The notes: generated from the letters alone by a model not told the origin. DNA of 64,000 nucleotides from Ignelater luminosus (GCA_011009095.1 VTPC01000987.1:1-64000), one strand, 5' to 3'; positions 47,627 through 60,650 are shown, counted from the stretch's first letter. Program-made: numbers and translations.

Positions 47627-49083
47627 TACAGGATGTTAGTGAACTAATAGTACTCCGTGAAACAGGTGATAAGAAAAGTCATTTGAAATAGAAAAGTCTA
47701 GTAACAATTGTTTCTATCTTGCTCCGTTTTCGAGAAAATGTGAAAAATAGCTAGCACTATCTGGCAACGGTGTCGCACTAAAACCTTGATTATAGCCTTT
47801 TGCAAATTTATTTTAGACACTCCCTAATAAACACTAGAAGTTTTACCTGGGATGAATCCTTTGTCATAAAACCGTGAATAATCTTCTGTTTGTTGTACCT
47901 ACTTAAAAGTGGTGTAGGTTGTTACTTCTTTAAGCGACAGAACGGTATTGTACAAACCGTGTAAAACTAGACTCTTGTAATGTAAATTTACGTAAAATGT
48001 GGTTTTTGTTAAGTGCTGGTTTTTAGGGAATAATTGAAAAAAGTAAATTAAAAAAGTTACTTGTAGCTAATTTGATGTTAGGTTTTGCTGGAAACCATCA
48101 TTCAACAAGATTTTACACAATTAATAATACAGTGTGTAAATTGAAATACTTAGACAAAAAGGGAATTATTGTGATTACCGAAAAATGTCTATTGGAAAAC
48201 AATACAAGCTTAATTGCTGTTTGGATTGCTTATGATTGTATTTTGTGCTAATACCGAAAGTCTGAATGATTCTTTGACTTTAAGGAGTACGTGTGTTTTT
48301 AGAAAAACGGGATTTGTTAAAAAATACCTACACTCATCTTCGCATTTCAAGGTTTCCTCGATTAAAAATTATCTAAATTATTAAAATTGCATAGAGATGT
48401 TAGAAAAGTAATAGTAAGGGTGTAATAAGCGTCCATTGCGCACAAAAAGAAACTAAACCTGAAATGATTGCAATAACATGACTGGCTGCAAAAGCTTGTT
48501 TGTTGCTCTAAATTCAGATATTTTGAATTTTAGCGTATTTCCTGTACAAATAATTTGGTTTTTTTCGGTTTAAACTAGTACCGTTGTACGTAAACTTCCT
48601 AGGGGGTGCACTTAAAGCTTAAAAGCAGAACAAAGATGGGTTTACTTCTTTGACCAAGATAAAAGAAGATAGCTGACGGTAAAAGAAACAAACCACCTGG
48701 AATGTCTGGCTTGACTAGTGTTAAAGAAAGAGAAAATGTGAAAGGGAAATTTCCTTTTCAACTAATGCAGAGTTGCCAATTCTCTTAGTAATTTCATTGA
48801 AGCATTTTTCGTAATGCATTTTGTTCTTTTGTGGCTAAACTAATAAATTTACAAAAAAATTTTACAATACTTTTTTTATTAGGCTGGATGAGACCAATCT
48901 TCTGAACAAATTTTAAAGTGGAATCTACATTAGTTATTGAATAATAACGTATGAAAGTCTGGAACTTTATTAATCATTTCTGGGAAAACCGTTGAGATTT
49001 GACCATGGTTGTATGAGACTTTTTTGTTTGTATTGATGTCCCACCAGTTTCCCGGACTACTATTAGTTCACTAACACCCTGTA
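47627..49083. mobile_element. 1.46 kb MITE-like element with ~46 bp TIRs
   Basis: The left end TACAGGATGTTAGTGAACTA and the reverse complement of the right end (TACAGGGTGTTAGTGAACTA) match, and the match runs on through ATAGTASTCCGKGAAACWGGTG. TA lies at both outer edges (47625-47626, 49084-49085), fitting a TA target site. The interior has no recognisable transposase, so this is a non-autonomous copy. Termini of this ACAGGGTGT kind occur alone elsewhere in the window (about 2110, 9610, 20212). Confidence 0.85.
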
Positions 49084-49105
49084 TAGATAACTCTTTTCCA
49101 CGTAT

Positions 49106-49553
49106 TGTAACGGGAAAGACCGGAAACCGAAGACGGGAGGGGGCTTCAATCTAAACTTACCTTTAAGACAAAAGGAACCGCTTTTAAACTCACTAAACCT
49201 CTCAAGATCAAATCAAAAATACCTAATTAATTTGATACCAGATTATCTCTAAAAAAAAACTCTGCAGAATGTAATTAATATTTAATTTAAGTCCACCCTC
49301 CAGAGGTTTTAGGACGGAATGTCGCATAAAATTATTAAAGTTTGTATAAACAAAATAATTATTACAAAATAGAAAGCGAAAAGAAAATACAGAAAAGAAA
49401 TAATTTATCATAATTACAATTCCTTTGGCGGCATCCAGCGCGGGATAAGAGAGAGCTTCACTCGTAGCGGTTTGGCGGGAAAACCAACCGACAGGCACTT
49501 CGATTTGCTAACCAAGCTTCATCCCAAGACGAAATATGGAGATTGACGTTACA
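49106..49553 (-). repeat. Long terminal repeat, 3' LTR of an LTR-retroelement fossil
   Basis: The 448 bp unit begins TGTAACG and ends CGTTACA, the short inverted ends expected of an LTR. On the minus strand it is directly preceded by the purine-rich GGAGAATGGGGAACTAG (49570-49554), which fits a polypurine tract. No matching 5' LTR lies in the window. The family is not certain; Ty3/gypsy is my guess from the layout. Confidence 0.6.
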
Positions 49554-50300
49554 CTAGTTCCCCATTCTCCACCATACCACAGGGGTCACACAAACAATGG
49601 TCTTTAAGACTTAATAAAATTCTGCTACAGCTTCCGTACGTCCAAAGTTGTTAAAAATGAATTCAAGAATTCATGAACTCTTATACAAGCAGAGCGCGTC
49701 CAGCACGATCCCGAATTACTCTTTCGGTTACACACTTAGCAAACAAAATTGCTCACACAATAAGAAAGTTATCACGGCTAATATGCCGAACTTAATTACG
49801 AGATCACACAATTTCTAGTCCGTCAATTCGACGTTTTTCTGGAATTTTCACAAGACCTCTCTTGCATAAGAAAATTTCCAACACCCAAAAGTTAAAATAT
49901 ACTAAATGGTTAGAAGAATTTTGAGCCTTGAATAAAGCAAATTTTTTTAAAAGAAATACCAGCTTACTAAAGAACCATCTCACATCGAAGAACTATCACT
50001 ATGCAGAAGGACAACGTCTGAAAATCATTAATTTGCATTGCAACAACACCAAGGTGTTGCCTCAATTTGAGAAACAACAACTCTAATGCACATTACCGCT
50101 TTGGGGCTGTGTCAGTCAAGTGACATACACGCGTCCCGCGTGCACTGCCGCGAGCAGTGCCGTGAATTATCTGTTGTCTAGTAACAAAATTTTCATTCTC
50201 GCCATTTCTGGTTGAAACTGTTCCTAAAATGACCACCGGTTTGCTTCGGGTAGTAGTAGTAAGATTGAGCATAAGTTGCAAACGAAATCCGTAAGAGCTA
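49554..50300 (-). mobile_element. 3' internal part of the LTR-retroelement fossil
   Basis: The region upstream of the LTR (in minus-strand sense) holds the polypurine tract and then sequence with no RT, integrase or envelope motif I can name. A minus-strand frame at 50281-50093 is unidentified. The boundary at about 50300 is set by the change back to AT-rich sequence. It is broken. Confidence 0.35.
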
Positions 50301-51339
50301 GAAGTAAAAGAAGATGTAACAAAGAAAACTTATGAACTGATTTCATACAGCAACCACGTTCCTATGATAGGTATAAAATGAGATGATGATAGTTCTTCTT
50401 TCACACTAACGTAATTAGCTTAGTTTGTTTTAGTGTCAGTGACATTTCGAAAAAATTTGCAACGATTAAAGATTTATGTGGCTCAAAACGAAAGTAACTA
50501 ATTAAAGGTGACTACAGCACCGTTCAAGTATTAGCCGTAACCTGGTAATTTTTAGCTTTTTCAGGGATCAAGGAACAATTTTGATTGATGAACTTTAGAC
50601 TAAATCTTATGTATGTATGTACGTAATAAAATAAAGAAAAAAATTCAATTGAACTTTATTCTAATTTCTTCTATCATATTTTATCCTACTTAAAGCTTAA
50701 ATCTTTGGTGAAAAATTGAAATTCAACCACTCTAATTTCGTCTAGCATATTGTATAGAAATGCCAGGGGATGAATTTTTTTTTAAATTTTTAATAGTTTT
50801 GGTTAAGTCGTTGTACAAAAGCGTCCAATTATCAAATAAAAGAACAGTAAATAAAACAAAACAAAATAGAGAGTTTCTAAAATCAACAAGTAAAGCACTA
50901 TTGTAGCTATGCTTTTATGTCCTTAAATTTCACCACTTAAAGAAATTCTCTAATTACATCTACTATCATATATCAGCCATTATAGAAAGAAAATCCTGGT
51001 ACATGGTCAAAACTGAAAAAAGAGCAACAAGAAATTACACGCTAAATTATCATTATTAATGACGGGTCATAACATTATCTTGTTCAGACTATAACTCAAG
51101 GGTTAAAGAATGATAAAATACGAGGCGGTGAAGCGGTCAGTTAGAAAACGACCTTAGGGTATAATTTTACATGAGATGTAGTGCTGACGGATATCAAGTT
51201 ATGAGAGCTTGGTCTACAAAATCACTTTTGTGTCCCTGGGAAAAACTGCCGAGATTTTACGATCCTACTTATCATTATATGAAATTTTATTAGAAATGTA
51301 AAATTTATTTTTTCTAATTTTCTTTCCTCCTCATTTCAG
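50301..51339. other. AT-rich tract, probably intron upstream of the 51340 exon
   Basis: No repeat or gene is recognised. The last bases form a pyrimidine tract and acceptor (TTTCTTTCCTCCTCATTTCAG) of the following exon. Confidence 0.4.
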
Positions 51340-51567
51340 ATGTTAAAGTCTTGTCGGAAGCTGAGTATGACAGTGAAATCACCAGCGTTACCACCAGGAG
51401 CACTAGAAGTTAGAGGCGGGTCCTTTTACATGCGACAAACCTGTTCGTGGATGGACAGACAAGGAAGACCCGTGTCACCTCCATTAGAATATTCAAGACC
51501 AGGAGGGGTTCCTCCCCAACGATACGGATACGGAAGATCGTCTAGTAAAGACCGGAGTATACGAAGG
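51340..51567 (+). CDS. Internal exon of an unidentified host gene
   Basis: A strong acceptor (TCCTCCTCATTTCAG|ATG) and donor (CGAAGG|GTGAGT) enclose 228 nt, exactly 76 codons. The frame from the first base is open throughout: MLKSCRKLSMTVKSPALPPG early, then RGGSFYMRQTCSWMDRQGRP and VSPPLEYSRPGGVPPQRYGY, rich in Ser, Arg, Pro and Gly like a disordered linker. The first 23 codons of another frame (from 51342: VKVLSEAEYDSEITSVTTRS) also look like genuine protein before a stop at 51411. Either frame could be real for the first third of the exon, so an assembly indel near 51411 is possible. I do not recognise the gene. The exon is isolated, with introns over 1 kb on either side. Confidence 0.7.
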
Positions 51568-53930
51568 GTGAGTGAGTTACAATGTATTACATTTCTGCAT
51601 CATTTTAGGCGATTTCCAACCCTTTCAACAAACTTTTGGTTTTGTTTACGTTCCTGAATTTCTAACTTTGAGGTTGAAGCTTGTAGGTTCTACAGTTAGA
51701 ATTAATGATAAAACCACAATTTGTAGTTGAACGTGAGCAGGAAATCTCTTGACGGTTTGCGGTTACTTAATAAATTATTTTTGTCATTCTTTGAAAGTTT
51801 GATAGAGTAAAGTTGTAAATGTTTCTTTTTGGTCAAAAACATGCCCCAAAACTGACTTGCTCTTTTTAACTTTTCTTAAAATTAATATAAGGCGAAAAAC
51901 TTGGGGCATTAGCTAATAGTTTAAACAATTTGCATTTAAGTAGTTCATTTGCGTTTGATGAGTTTGTAGCTACGCCTTGTACAAGTTGTTAAACCTTGTT
52001 TGTTTGTCTAGTCCGTTAAATTAACCGGAAGATTTTACAAAGGCAAGCCAAAGCTTGATTTTCATGTACCCTAAATAAATTTGTAGCTTCTGAAAGTCTC
52101 CTTTTTTATTTTTACAAATAAAATGTCCACTTTTGTTTTACATGAACACTAATTAACCTAAATAAAAAAGCTTTGCCAGCGTGCCTTTTTATATACGAGA
52201 TTAAATTAATTGCATGCTTTTGGGCGGACACTACAGGAGAATTACTAATTGTGTTATTTTGTACAAGTTATTCCCGGAAAAAAGGGAAGAAGATCCCAAA
52301 AAATAAACCAGAAATCATATTTTTTAGACTTAACCAGCGAAATGTGTGATTTCTGACGTTATTTAATTAAATGGGGATGAGACTTAATGTAAGTTTTAAA
52401 TGGGTACGTCGTTACGTGTTCTTTAAAAGCACGTCGGAAAATCCCTAAGGGTGTTTCTCATACCAAGGTCCATTTAATGGAAAATCAAGAGCTTTTTGCA
52501 GTTTATTTATGTTAGCTAAAGTTTGCATGCGCTGTTAAATTTAGAACGTTGTTAGGATGTATTATTATAATTAAAAAAAGAACTTTTTTAATTTTCGAAA
52601 TTTAATTTTTATTCGGGTTGGATTAAAAGTAAAAAATATTTTAAAAATGTACTACAAATTGTGTTGATCAGAATAAGATTTTCCAAGCTGGATCTATATA
52701 ATCCTATACTGTACCATGACTAGTAAACTAGTATCTTATTACTAGGATTCTCTAAAGTTCCCAATTTGTTTTAATAGATCTATATAGTACCGGCTCTAGG
52801 GGACCAAGCTCCCCGATGCAACCGTCAATTGGGTGGGAACTCCTAATTCTTGTCATTCTCATATTGTAAAAATACATGTTTAGGTGTAAAACGTTTTCAG
52901 ATGGGACTTCTGTGTTTGCTTTCAATGCTGTACATCTGAAATAATCAAGCAAATGAGATACATGGGACTGTTTCTCATAGTTTTTACGTAAAAATGATTT
53001 TTCTTCTTATTTATTATTTATTATATATAGACTTCTAGCTCTTTGGAGTGTAGGACACTGTTCTTTCAACAAAATTTTCTACAGTAAATAGCTCTTTAGC
53101 GTAGATAACAAGTATCAACAATAGGAAACTCATCTCTAATTTTGTTCAAATTCAATTTGGAAACTACGACAAAAACTAAGCAGTTATTGGTGTATTTTCT
53201 AAGTCATAAAAAATTAGTACATTACTTATCTGTAAAATAATACCTACACAGGAATATTATTAGGATTAGATTTAGACAGATAACAGCATAATCTTCAAAT
53301 ATCTGGACTTTCGGACCTGTATTGACTTTTATGCTAAACATCTGCCGGTCAATTTGTTTTGTTACGTAAGTTACGTTCTTCAAACCAATGAAATTTGCCT
53401 TAATCAGAGTTACTTTTTCTAGATCAAAAAACAATAGATAGATTTTTTCTTTTGGTGATATTACTAATAGGTTTTTCTATGTAATAGTGATACTTCGCTT
53501 TCTAACGCTTTCTCAATGCTTTCCAAAATGCTTCTAATATTCCTCTATTGTTTGTGTCTATAATACAAGAATTACCAGAGAACTGCTCTTTTACTATAGC
53601 TTGACGAGATGTAGGGGCACTAAATTCTAAAGTTTGCCCTACTATTAGAAAAAACATGATTTGCAAACTACCCGAGTTTGTTTTATTCTTTCATGGTAAC
53701 TTAATCATGCTACTTACCTGGTTCATCAATTTTAAATAATATTCAATGTTTGAGTCATTGCCAGGTGACATGCCAAAAAGAAAACCAAGAAAAAAAAGAT
53801 GACGTAAGAGGTTGAAAGTAGAAAAGCGTCGTCATTTTTGTAATAATAAGCCATTGGTTGCAGTTTGATTGTTTTCAGTTCACGATTTTTCCCAACTTAC
53901 TTCACTTGCATACTCTACATAACAATGAGA
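51568..53930. other. AT-rich tract, probably intron
   Basis: It starts at the donor of the preceding exon. No further exon, repeat pair or RNA gene is supported. A small charged frame MPKRKPRKKR at about 53771 is probably chance. Confidence 0.4.
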
Positions 53931-53934
53931 ATCA

Positions 53935-54230
53935 ATCCCAACAGTGAATGGCCAAAGAGCCAACCTAATGCCAATTTGCAAACAGCTTATGGTTGTCGCT
54001 AAATTAGTGACACTTGTCTGCAGTGTTATGGCTTCTACTGTACTGCTGCGGCCGGCTCTTCGACAATCTTCGGTTAACTAGATAGAATTTCCTTAGACTA
54101 TGACAGCTATACCATCATCATAGCTGTATGTGCTAAGCCCTTGGCTGTTCAATTTCTCGAACATTTCATTAGCTATGAAATTTAAAAGGTGGGGAGTTAG
54201 AATGTCTTTTGGATCACTCTTCATAGTAAC
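53935..54230 (-). mobile_element. Jockey/R1-type LINE reverse transcriptase fragment
   Basis: The minus strand from about 54210 reads ILTPHLLNFIANEMFEKLNS then QGLSTYSYDDGIAVIV. This matches the GGVLSPLLWNLxxDELLxxLNxxGxxxxGYADDIxxxV block of non-LTR RTs, with the catalytic box altered to YDD. A following LTEDCRRAG resembles the next block (LxxTExWCxxxGLSVN). It is short, diverged and dead. Confidence 0.65.
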
Positions 54231-54960
54231 AGAGTATACTTAATCAATTTTAAAAACTTTTTTTTTTATGTCAAGCCAAACGTCTAACGTCAGGTTTAGC
54301 CTTTTAGTCACTCGGTATAAAATCAAAGTTTTTAATATAAAATCTATAACTGACAGATCTCAGGAATTTTGGTTAAGTTATTCTTAGAACTAATCCGTTT
54401 TTTCATCAACGGATTCACCTTCTTGTAATATAAAGGTACGATACTGTAGAACAAAGAATTTAAAAACCCACTTTTACCTTCTCAAAAGACACTTACCTTT
54501 CTGGAGACACTTCATTCAGTTTTATAAGGAGGGATTCTATTATTTCAAAAAATTATTACAGATAATGAGCCATAGTCACTTTGGGATTTGTCAAATTAGT
54601 AATTTTAGAATGAATTGAATCGTTTAGAACAGATATAAGCAACAACTTTTGTTTTTTGACCTTGCAATTTGTAAGATGTGGCCCCAAAGGTGCCAGCAGC
54701 GAGTTTATTTATCAGTTACAAATATCTAAGAAACTGTGGTAATGGTAGCATGTCGAAATGGGACCGGAGATGACTTGTTGCAAAAATGTGTTATTCATCT
54801 TGGTACTATTTATTTGTTAGAAGAAGTTTTCAAAGATAATTGCTGAACTAGAAAAGTACCACCTTTTTTTTCCACTTTACCAAGAGCTTCAAAAGCTTGA
54901 TCTAGTTGACTAGCTAACCTGCCATCTTTAGACTTTGATTCTACACTTCATGTCAGATTT
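54231..54960. other. AT-rich tract, no gene recognised
   Basis: Nothing beyond short random frames. Confidence 0.4.
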
Positions 54961-54974
54961 TCCCCAGTAGCACA

Positions 54975-55312
54975 GGATATTGGCTATACATCGATTCTAC
55001 ATTGGTCCAATATTGTAATCTTGGCTAAATATAACTAATTCATTGGTAACTATTATTGGCCCAATATTCTATATTTACTGTTAAATCAATATTGTTTTTA
55101 CAATATTGGTCTTATATTAATCTATAACAGTTTTCCAATAATATTTTCCAAAACTTGCTGACAATATTGCTCCGACATGCACACCTCTATGTTGCAGAAT
55201 CTGTGTATTATTATATTGGTCTACTATTATTGTTATATCAATTTTATTTTTACGATATTGGTCTTATATTCATTCATGATATGTTTCCAATATCGTTTCC
55301 TAAAATAAAGCA
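54975..55312. repeat. Tandem repeat, period about 151 bp, two units
   Basis: ACTGTTAAATCAATATTGTT at 55078 recurs as ATTGTTATATCAATTTTATT at about 55229. Both are followed by ACRATATTGGTCTTATATT and then TTTCCAATA. Many AATATTG words add shorter-range repetition. Confidence 0.6.
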
Positions 55313-55367
55313 CCAGATTAGAACAGGTTTTATTTTTGTACTAAACCAAAGCTGAAGATCATCGTAT

Positions 55368-55650
55368 TGCACAGGACCGACATTTCTGTTAAGAAATTTT
55401 CGGCTTCGATTCAGTACAAAAGTTGTCAGTCCTGTGCAGCACGAAAATCAGCAAAAATAATACCCCTCCCAGTCAGTACGATAAAATCGGTCTTGTACAG
55501 TACGAAAATCCTCAGATTCAGTTCAGTATGAAGATAATACTCGTCCGAGTCGGAACACGAAAATCTCCGGTTTAGTACGAATAAGTATAGGTCTGATGCA
55601 GTAACAAAAATTCTCAGCTCCGGTTTAGTACGAGAATATTTTGACTATGT
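55368..55650. repeat. Degenerate minisatellite, period about 60 bp
   Basis: Units built on GGTCTTGTACAGTACGAAAA and TTCAGTTCAGTACGA-like blocks recur about five times (clearest at about 55434, 55492, 55549 and 55593). Copies vary in length. No coding potential is apparent. Confidence 0.6.
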
Positions 55651-58555
55651 CTACCTTCACGGTTCTAAAACTTCTATTTTCATTTTTTGTTTCCTAGAAA
55701 TTCGTATAGATATAAAAGTAAAATTCTATTCTTTCCCATAAAAGACAGAAATTCTAAAATTCCAAATTCTAGTTCCTAGAATTCCAAAATTTTTTTTATG
55801 GGATACTTTCTGGTCATTTGTAATTATTTGAAGAGTTGTTAATACTCATACCAACAAAAGTAAAGTTGCCTGGTGTTTCTAAAGCTTTATTCTCAACACA
55901 CTTTGACGTATGCCATTCATCCTTTTTGTATCAGACACTTTGAATTAAAGTTATAATCCTACAAACCTTGCAAACATGCAAAGCAAGGATTCCTAGTTTT
56001 CGTAATTCAGATTTATTCTAAAGTTAATCTGTTAGTACCTAGTTCCTAGAAAACTTCCACAGAGGTCATATACCTGCTTCCTGTTAATAAATCAATTTAG
56101 TCAAACGAGTAAGATTCTATATGAAATGAGAGAACATCTACTTTGATATGTCAGCTATGAAGATTTCAACGTTGCCACGCTGAATTAAAAGGTGGAAGAA
56201 TAATATGCTATTCTTATTATAATATATTTACTAACTAGGTAATTGTAAATCACTGTTAGTACTATTCTGAAATGTTATATTGAAAATTCGACAACTTAGT
56301 CAAACCTTGTTATAATCACTTTTCGTGAAGGAAACGACTATGAAGTTCTAAGAGCCACTAGTAAATAATATTCTAAGATCATACCTTCTATCTACAAGAC
56401 CAACACAATCCTGTATAAGGAGCATTTATCACTTTCATAATTAATAACCTACTATGCACTTTTGTCAGCTAAAAGCAATTATATTTTGCATAATTGTATT
56501 TAAAATTATTCAAACTTCTGTTTTATTTCACAGTACTGTATTTGCAAAGAGAGATTAATATTAAACACTTTATAAACAAAACACGATACTGAACCGATTC
56601 TTCACTTTTGCTATAATATTACAATTTCTAAATCTGAAACCTTATTACTTAGAAGTGACAAAAAAGAAAACGCAGAAGAGAATTTTGGAATTAAATTACA
56701 ATAAAGATAAACTATTGAATCCACAAGATGTCCTATATAGTCACACATTTCCATGCTTATTTTTTGGGGGGATTGTCTAAAATGTTTTCTTTTTTCCTCT
56801 CTAAAAATCTTTTTTGTTACCTTACCCACATGCTTACATTGCATTATTCTGTTTCAAATATTGTTCGTACCGTATTGATTTTTATATTTTGCTTTTGTGT
56901 ATTGGTGACAGCTTTTATTATTGGAAAATTTTTTAACAGTGATTTTGCAAACAAAAAATACTTTTTATTTGTTTCAGACATTTCATGTTATTGGTTTTGT
57001 TAACCCAAGAATTGTTTTATTTTTCGAAGGAAATTTGCATTCTACTGGCGAAATTGCTTTTGTTTATGCAAAATTGATTCTAACTATTGAACCAGGAGAA
57101 ATTCTTTCTGTCCAAGTTTTTTTAAGATGTACTTATTGGGGTTTTATTTGGTTTGTAATAAATGTGTTTTTGTTTTCTGTATTTTTCACTTTCTCAGATG
57201 TTTTAAGATGCATAAGAGACTTTTCCGTACTTTTTTGTTGAAAACTACTTTATTTATTTATTTACGAAGAAAAGCACGTATGAAACCTCTAGCGGTTTGT
57301 GTTGGAACTCAATATACAGGATGTTTTGGAAATGATCGCAATTGTAACTAACATTAAACCAGCTTGTTTATTTTTTATTGTTTTTTTATACATATTGCTG
57401 TGATAGAAATCGAGATTGTGAATAAAATTAAAAATTGGAATCTTCCCACTGGAACTATAATTTTTATTGCCTGTATGCTAAATAAACGTTTAAGGCTGTA
57501 AATCCAACTTTTGGTTTTAAATTATTTAAATTTAAAACTGTTTTTATTGTATAAGGTACTACTGCATATCAAATAGATTCTCTAGAAATTTACTTAGGTT
57601 AATTCGAATTAATGACTAAGAGCTGTTTCACATTATGCTAAATTTTCTATAAACTTTAGTACAAATTAATTTTTTAAAAATCTTCAGTCGTACAAACGGA
57701 GCTTACATAGCAATTTTTGTAGCAATCTTTAGCAACAAAATTTTTATAGAACAGGTTCTAAAAATTGGTAAATTTCTTGCAGAAAATGCGCAGTAAACAT
57801 GGGCGCATCCATGCGCAAACCGACGTCAGCTGATCGTCTGCACGTGCTTGCTTCCCTATTATTTATTTTGAGGTTATGTTTACGAGTCTTCTTGAAGGTG
57901 ACTGCAAACAGCTGTAGATTGGTACTGTGCACGCTCGCATCAAAAGTGTTGTAAAAAAATATGCATAAGTTGCATACAACTCACTATAACAACGATGTAA
58001 AAATTCTTTTATAAAATTTCCGCAATTTAGCTCTCACCACTAAACTGCAGTTTGACAGCTTGTCAAAAGTAAAAACAAAAATCACAATCTAACTATCTGA
58101 ATGAATTAATCACAGACACATCATTTTGTTTCAGTAGGTCACTTGACAATAAAACTTTCTATACGGAACCTAATAACGCCTGATGCACAAGTAAATGGAC
58201 AAACTGGAAAACTATTTTTAGCAAATACAAAAACGCTTCCATTTGAATTTGTTTATTTTGTTTTTATATTTAATACGCACTATTTAAAATTTTCAAAAGT
58301 CCTCCCTTTTATGTCTCTAAATTTGTTTATAACTTTGTAAATCAAAAGTTGGAAAACTTTGAAATCAAGATCTTTCATTTCTTTTTTATTCTGTGTGCTA
58401 GTTGGTCCTCATTTTCTGCCTTCTGTTTTTTTTTGGCAATATTAGAAGGATCTGTATCTTTGGCTAGCACTGGAGTGTTATTTCTACTTATCTATTGAGT
58501 TGTATTTCTAGCACAATACGTGCTGATAAGTCAAACCAGAATCGAATCATGGCAA
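55651..58555. other. AT-rich tract, no gene recognised
   Basis: Frames at 56728-57351 are long and hydrophobic but T-rich and unlike any family I know. ATTTGTTTCAG at 56968-56978 looks like a splice acceptor without a clear exon. Confidence 0.3.
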
Positions 58556-58559
58556 TCCT

Positions 58560-58785
58560 TATGATGTTTAGCAATAAGCTGCTTCAATTCCAGTACACAT
58601 TTTATAGATCCCAAAAATCAAATTCGTTATTGATTGTTCCGCAGAAAGTATCTTAGGTTCATCGTCTAGAAGTTTCTCTTTCGTTGCTATTTTTACAACT
58701 TTGTTATTTGCGTTGGAATCATCAACTATAATATAAGGTTTTGGTATTTGTCTTCCAAGTTGTTCTATGCCTAGATATTACAAAT
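58560..58785 (-). mobile_element. LINE endonuclease-domain fragment (Jockey-type)
   Basis: The minus strand from about 58776 reads LGRQIPKPYIIVDDSNANNK then KEKLLDDEPKILS. This resembles the (I)PKPFIxxGDFNAHNxxWG ... LxxLLDxxxLxLLN part of the apurinic endonuclease of Jockey-type LINEs. The conserved GDFN has become DDSN. It could be from the same insertion as the RT fragment at 53935-54230, but 4.3 kb is too far without intervening insertions. Confidence 0.55.
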
Positions 58786-60650
58786 CGTAATTAGAAAGAA
58801 TATACAGAGTATTACATATTGCTACTTCAGGAGCGTGTTCTAGAGTTCAACTCAAGATAAAAATTCCAATTAAACTTTTTTTCTAAAATGTTTCCTGAGA
58901 AAGATACATTTCTTTAAGATGGCGTTAAAAACGGGTTTTTTGCTATTATTACTAAACAGTAAAAGATAAGTTGATGGAATTTGGAACTTAGCATAAATGT
59001 GAAAGACAAATTAAGAGCCTGTTAAAAGGTTACAATTCAATGAACCATGGGTATCATATGCGGTGCACAGCTGTTTGCAACGATAAAAGCTTTTTTGAAT
59101 GTAATTTCTATAAAATTTATCAGAAAATTTAATGTAATGTCGAACACCTTTCATTGTTTAATAATTACGGCCAAAAACCCGTTTCCTTTACGCCCTCTGA
59201 TATCTTTCTTGGGAAGCATTTTAGAAAAAAAAGTTGTTGGAACTTGCTTTTGTACTAGTATAGCATTCAAGACACACACCTAAAAACATCACCACTTGTA
59301 TGTTCATTAGGTCTGCAGTAGCTGTGTGCATTATAACCTTTCAGGTTATGGGAGTTATCTGCTTTTGCATGAGGCTCTCGCAGTGTAATATTTGTACAAT
59401 GTTTAATCTAGTGAAAACTCATCACAGTTAAATTATTATAGGAAACATCTTTATAAAGGTTTCTAATTGTTATGGTAGGGAAAGGCATTGTTGGTCGTAT
59501 ATCTTTGTGCTAATCTGAAAGTAAAAATGTATAGATGCCTTAGTCTTTTTTATAAGCTGCTTGATATTTTAAATATAATTCTCGTAGATTTGTATCTCAT
59601 TTTTCGGTTTTCTAGAGTGCAGTGGTGGTCTCTCAGCATAACTGCCATGTTATATTTGAAGTGCTTCGAGGATTACCATTGAAGTTATTGATGTTAAGTT
59701 TATAAAGACGAATAGTATCTATTTCAGCGGAGATATGAGTCATTAAGCGGTTCTCGATAATATTCTTTCAGTAGTGTTGTTTTTGTTTGTCAGTATTAGT
59801 AGGGTTTGTATTATTTCTATTTGTATTGTTGGTAAAAACTTTTGGGTTTTTATTTGCTATGTAAGTGCTACCATTATATTTCTGGATTTTCTGTATAAAT
59901 TGTCATTATTGTTTTTATCTACTATAATAGAGCCAGATTCTAGACTTATGTATCTGCAAAAGCTTACTATGTTAGTATTTCTTATTCGTCGAATCCAGGT
60001 TTTCTAAAGTATGTAGGAAAGAGAGTTTTGATGCAAATGTTTTTGTATTTTTAAAAAAAGTGTTTTATTTGGTATAGAAGGCTCACATTTGACACGATAA
60101 ACTTCTTAGATGATATTGTCAGCTTTCTCACTGCAATAATTTAAAATATTCATCAACTATTTCTTTTCGTGGGAGATATCCGTATGTATTTTGTATTTTG
60201 ATATTCTTGAAGCTTTAATTAGTGTCTCTTTTGTACAGTTGGAGATCATTTTTGAATCCAAGTTGTGTTTGTGAAAAATGTTACTTTTGCATTATTTTGT
60301 TGGATGCACCATTTGGTAATAAAATCCAATCTTCCAAAATCGTTTGGATCATATTAACGGGTAACATATGTAACAGTATTTAAAAACGTTATTTCTATTT
60401 AAAAGGTTACTCACCAAATAACTTAATGTTTATTAGAAACAATCCGGCTAATCGTCTCATTATGGGCGGTGGGTGTCAGATAATTTTAAAAGTAAATTGG
60501 GATCTAGCAATACTATGATAAACCACAAGTCTGTTATTAAAATTCTATCTTAAACACAACCAAAACACTGAATTGAGAATTCTTTGGACGCCAGAGCTTT
60601 TTTGTTTAAATTGGAAGAAAACTCAAAATTCCAAAACAGATGCGGTGTTT
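58786..60650. other. AT-rich tract, no gene recognised
   Basis: Nothing supported. Confidence 0.4.

Noticed and set aside
56728-57351. Overlapping hydrophobic frames resembling membrane proteins
   Set aside because: T-rich sequence gives Phe/Leu/Val-rich frames by chance. No start context, splice pair or family match supports a gene.
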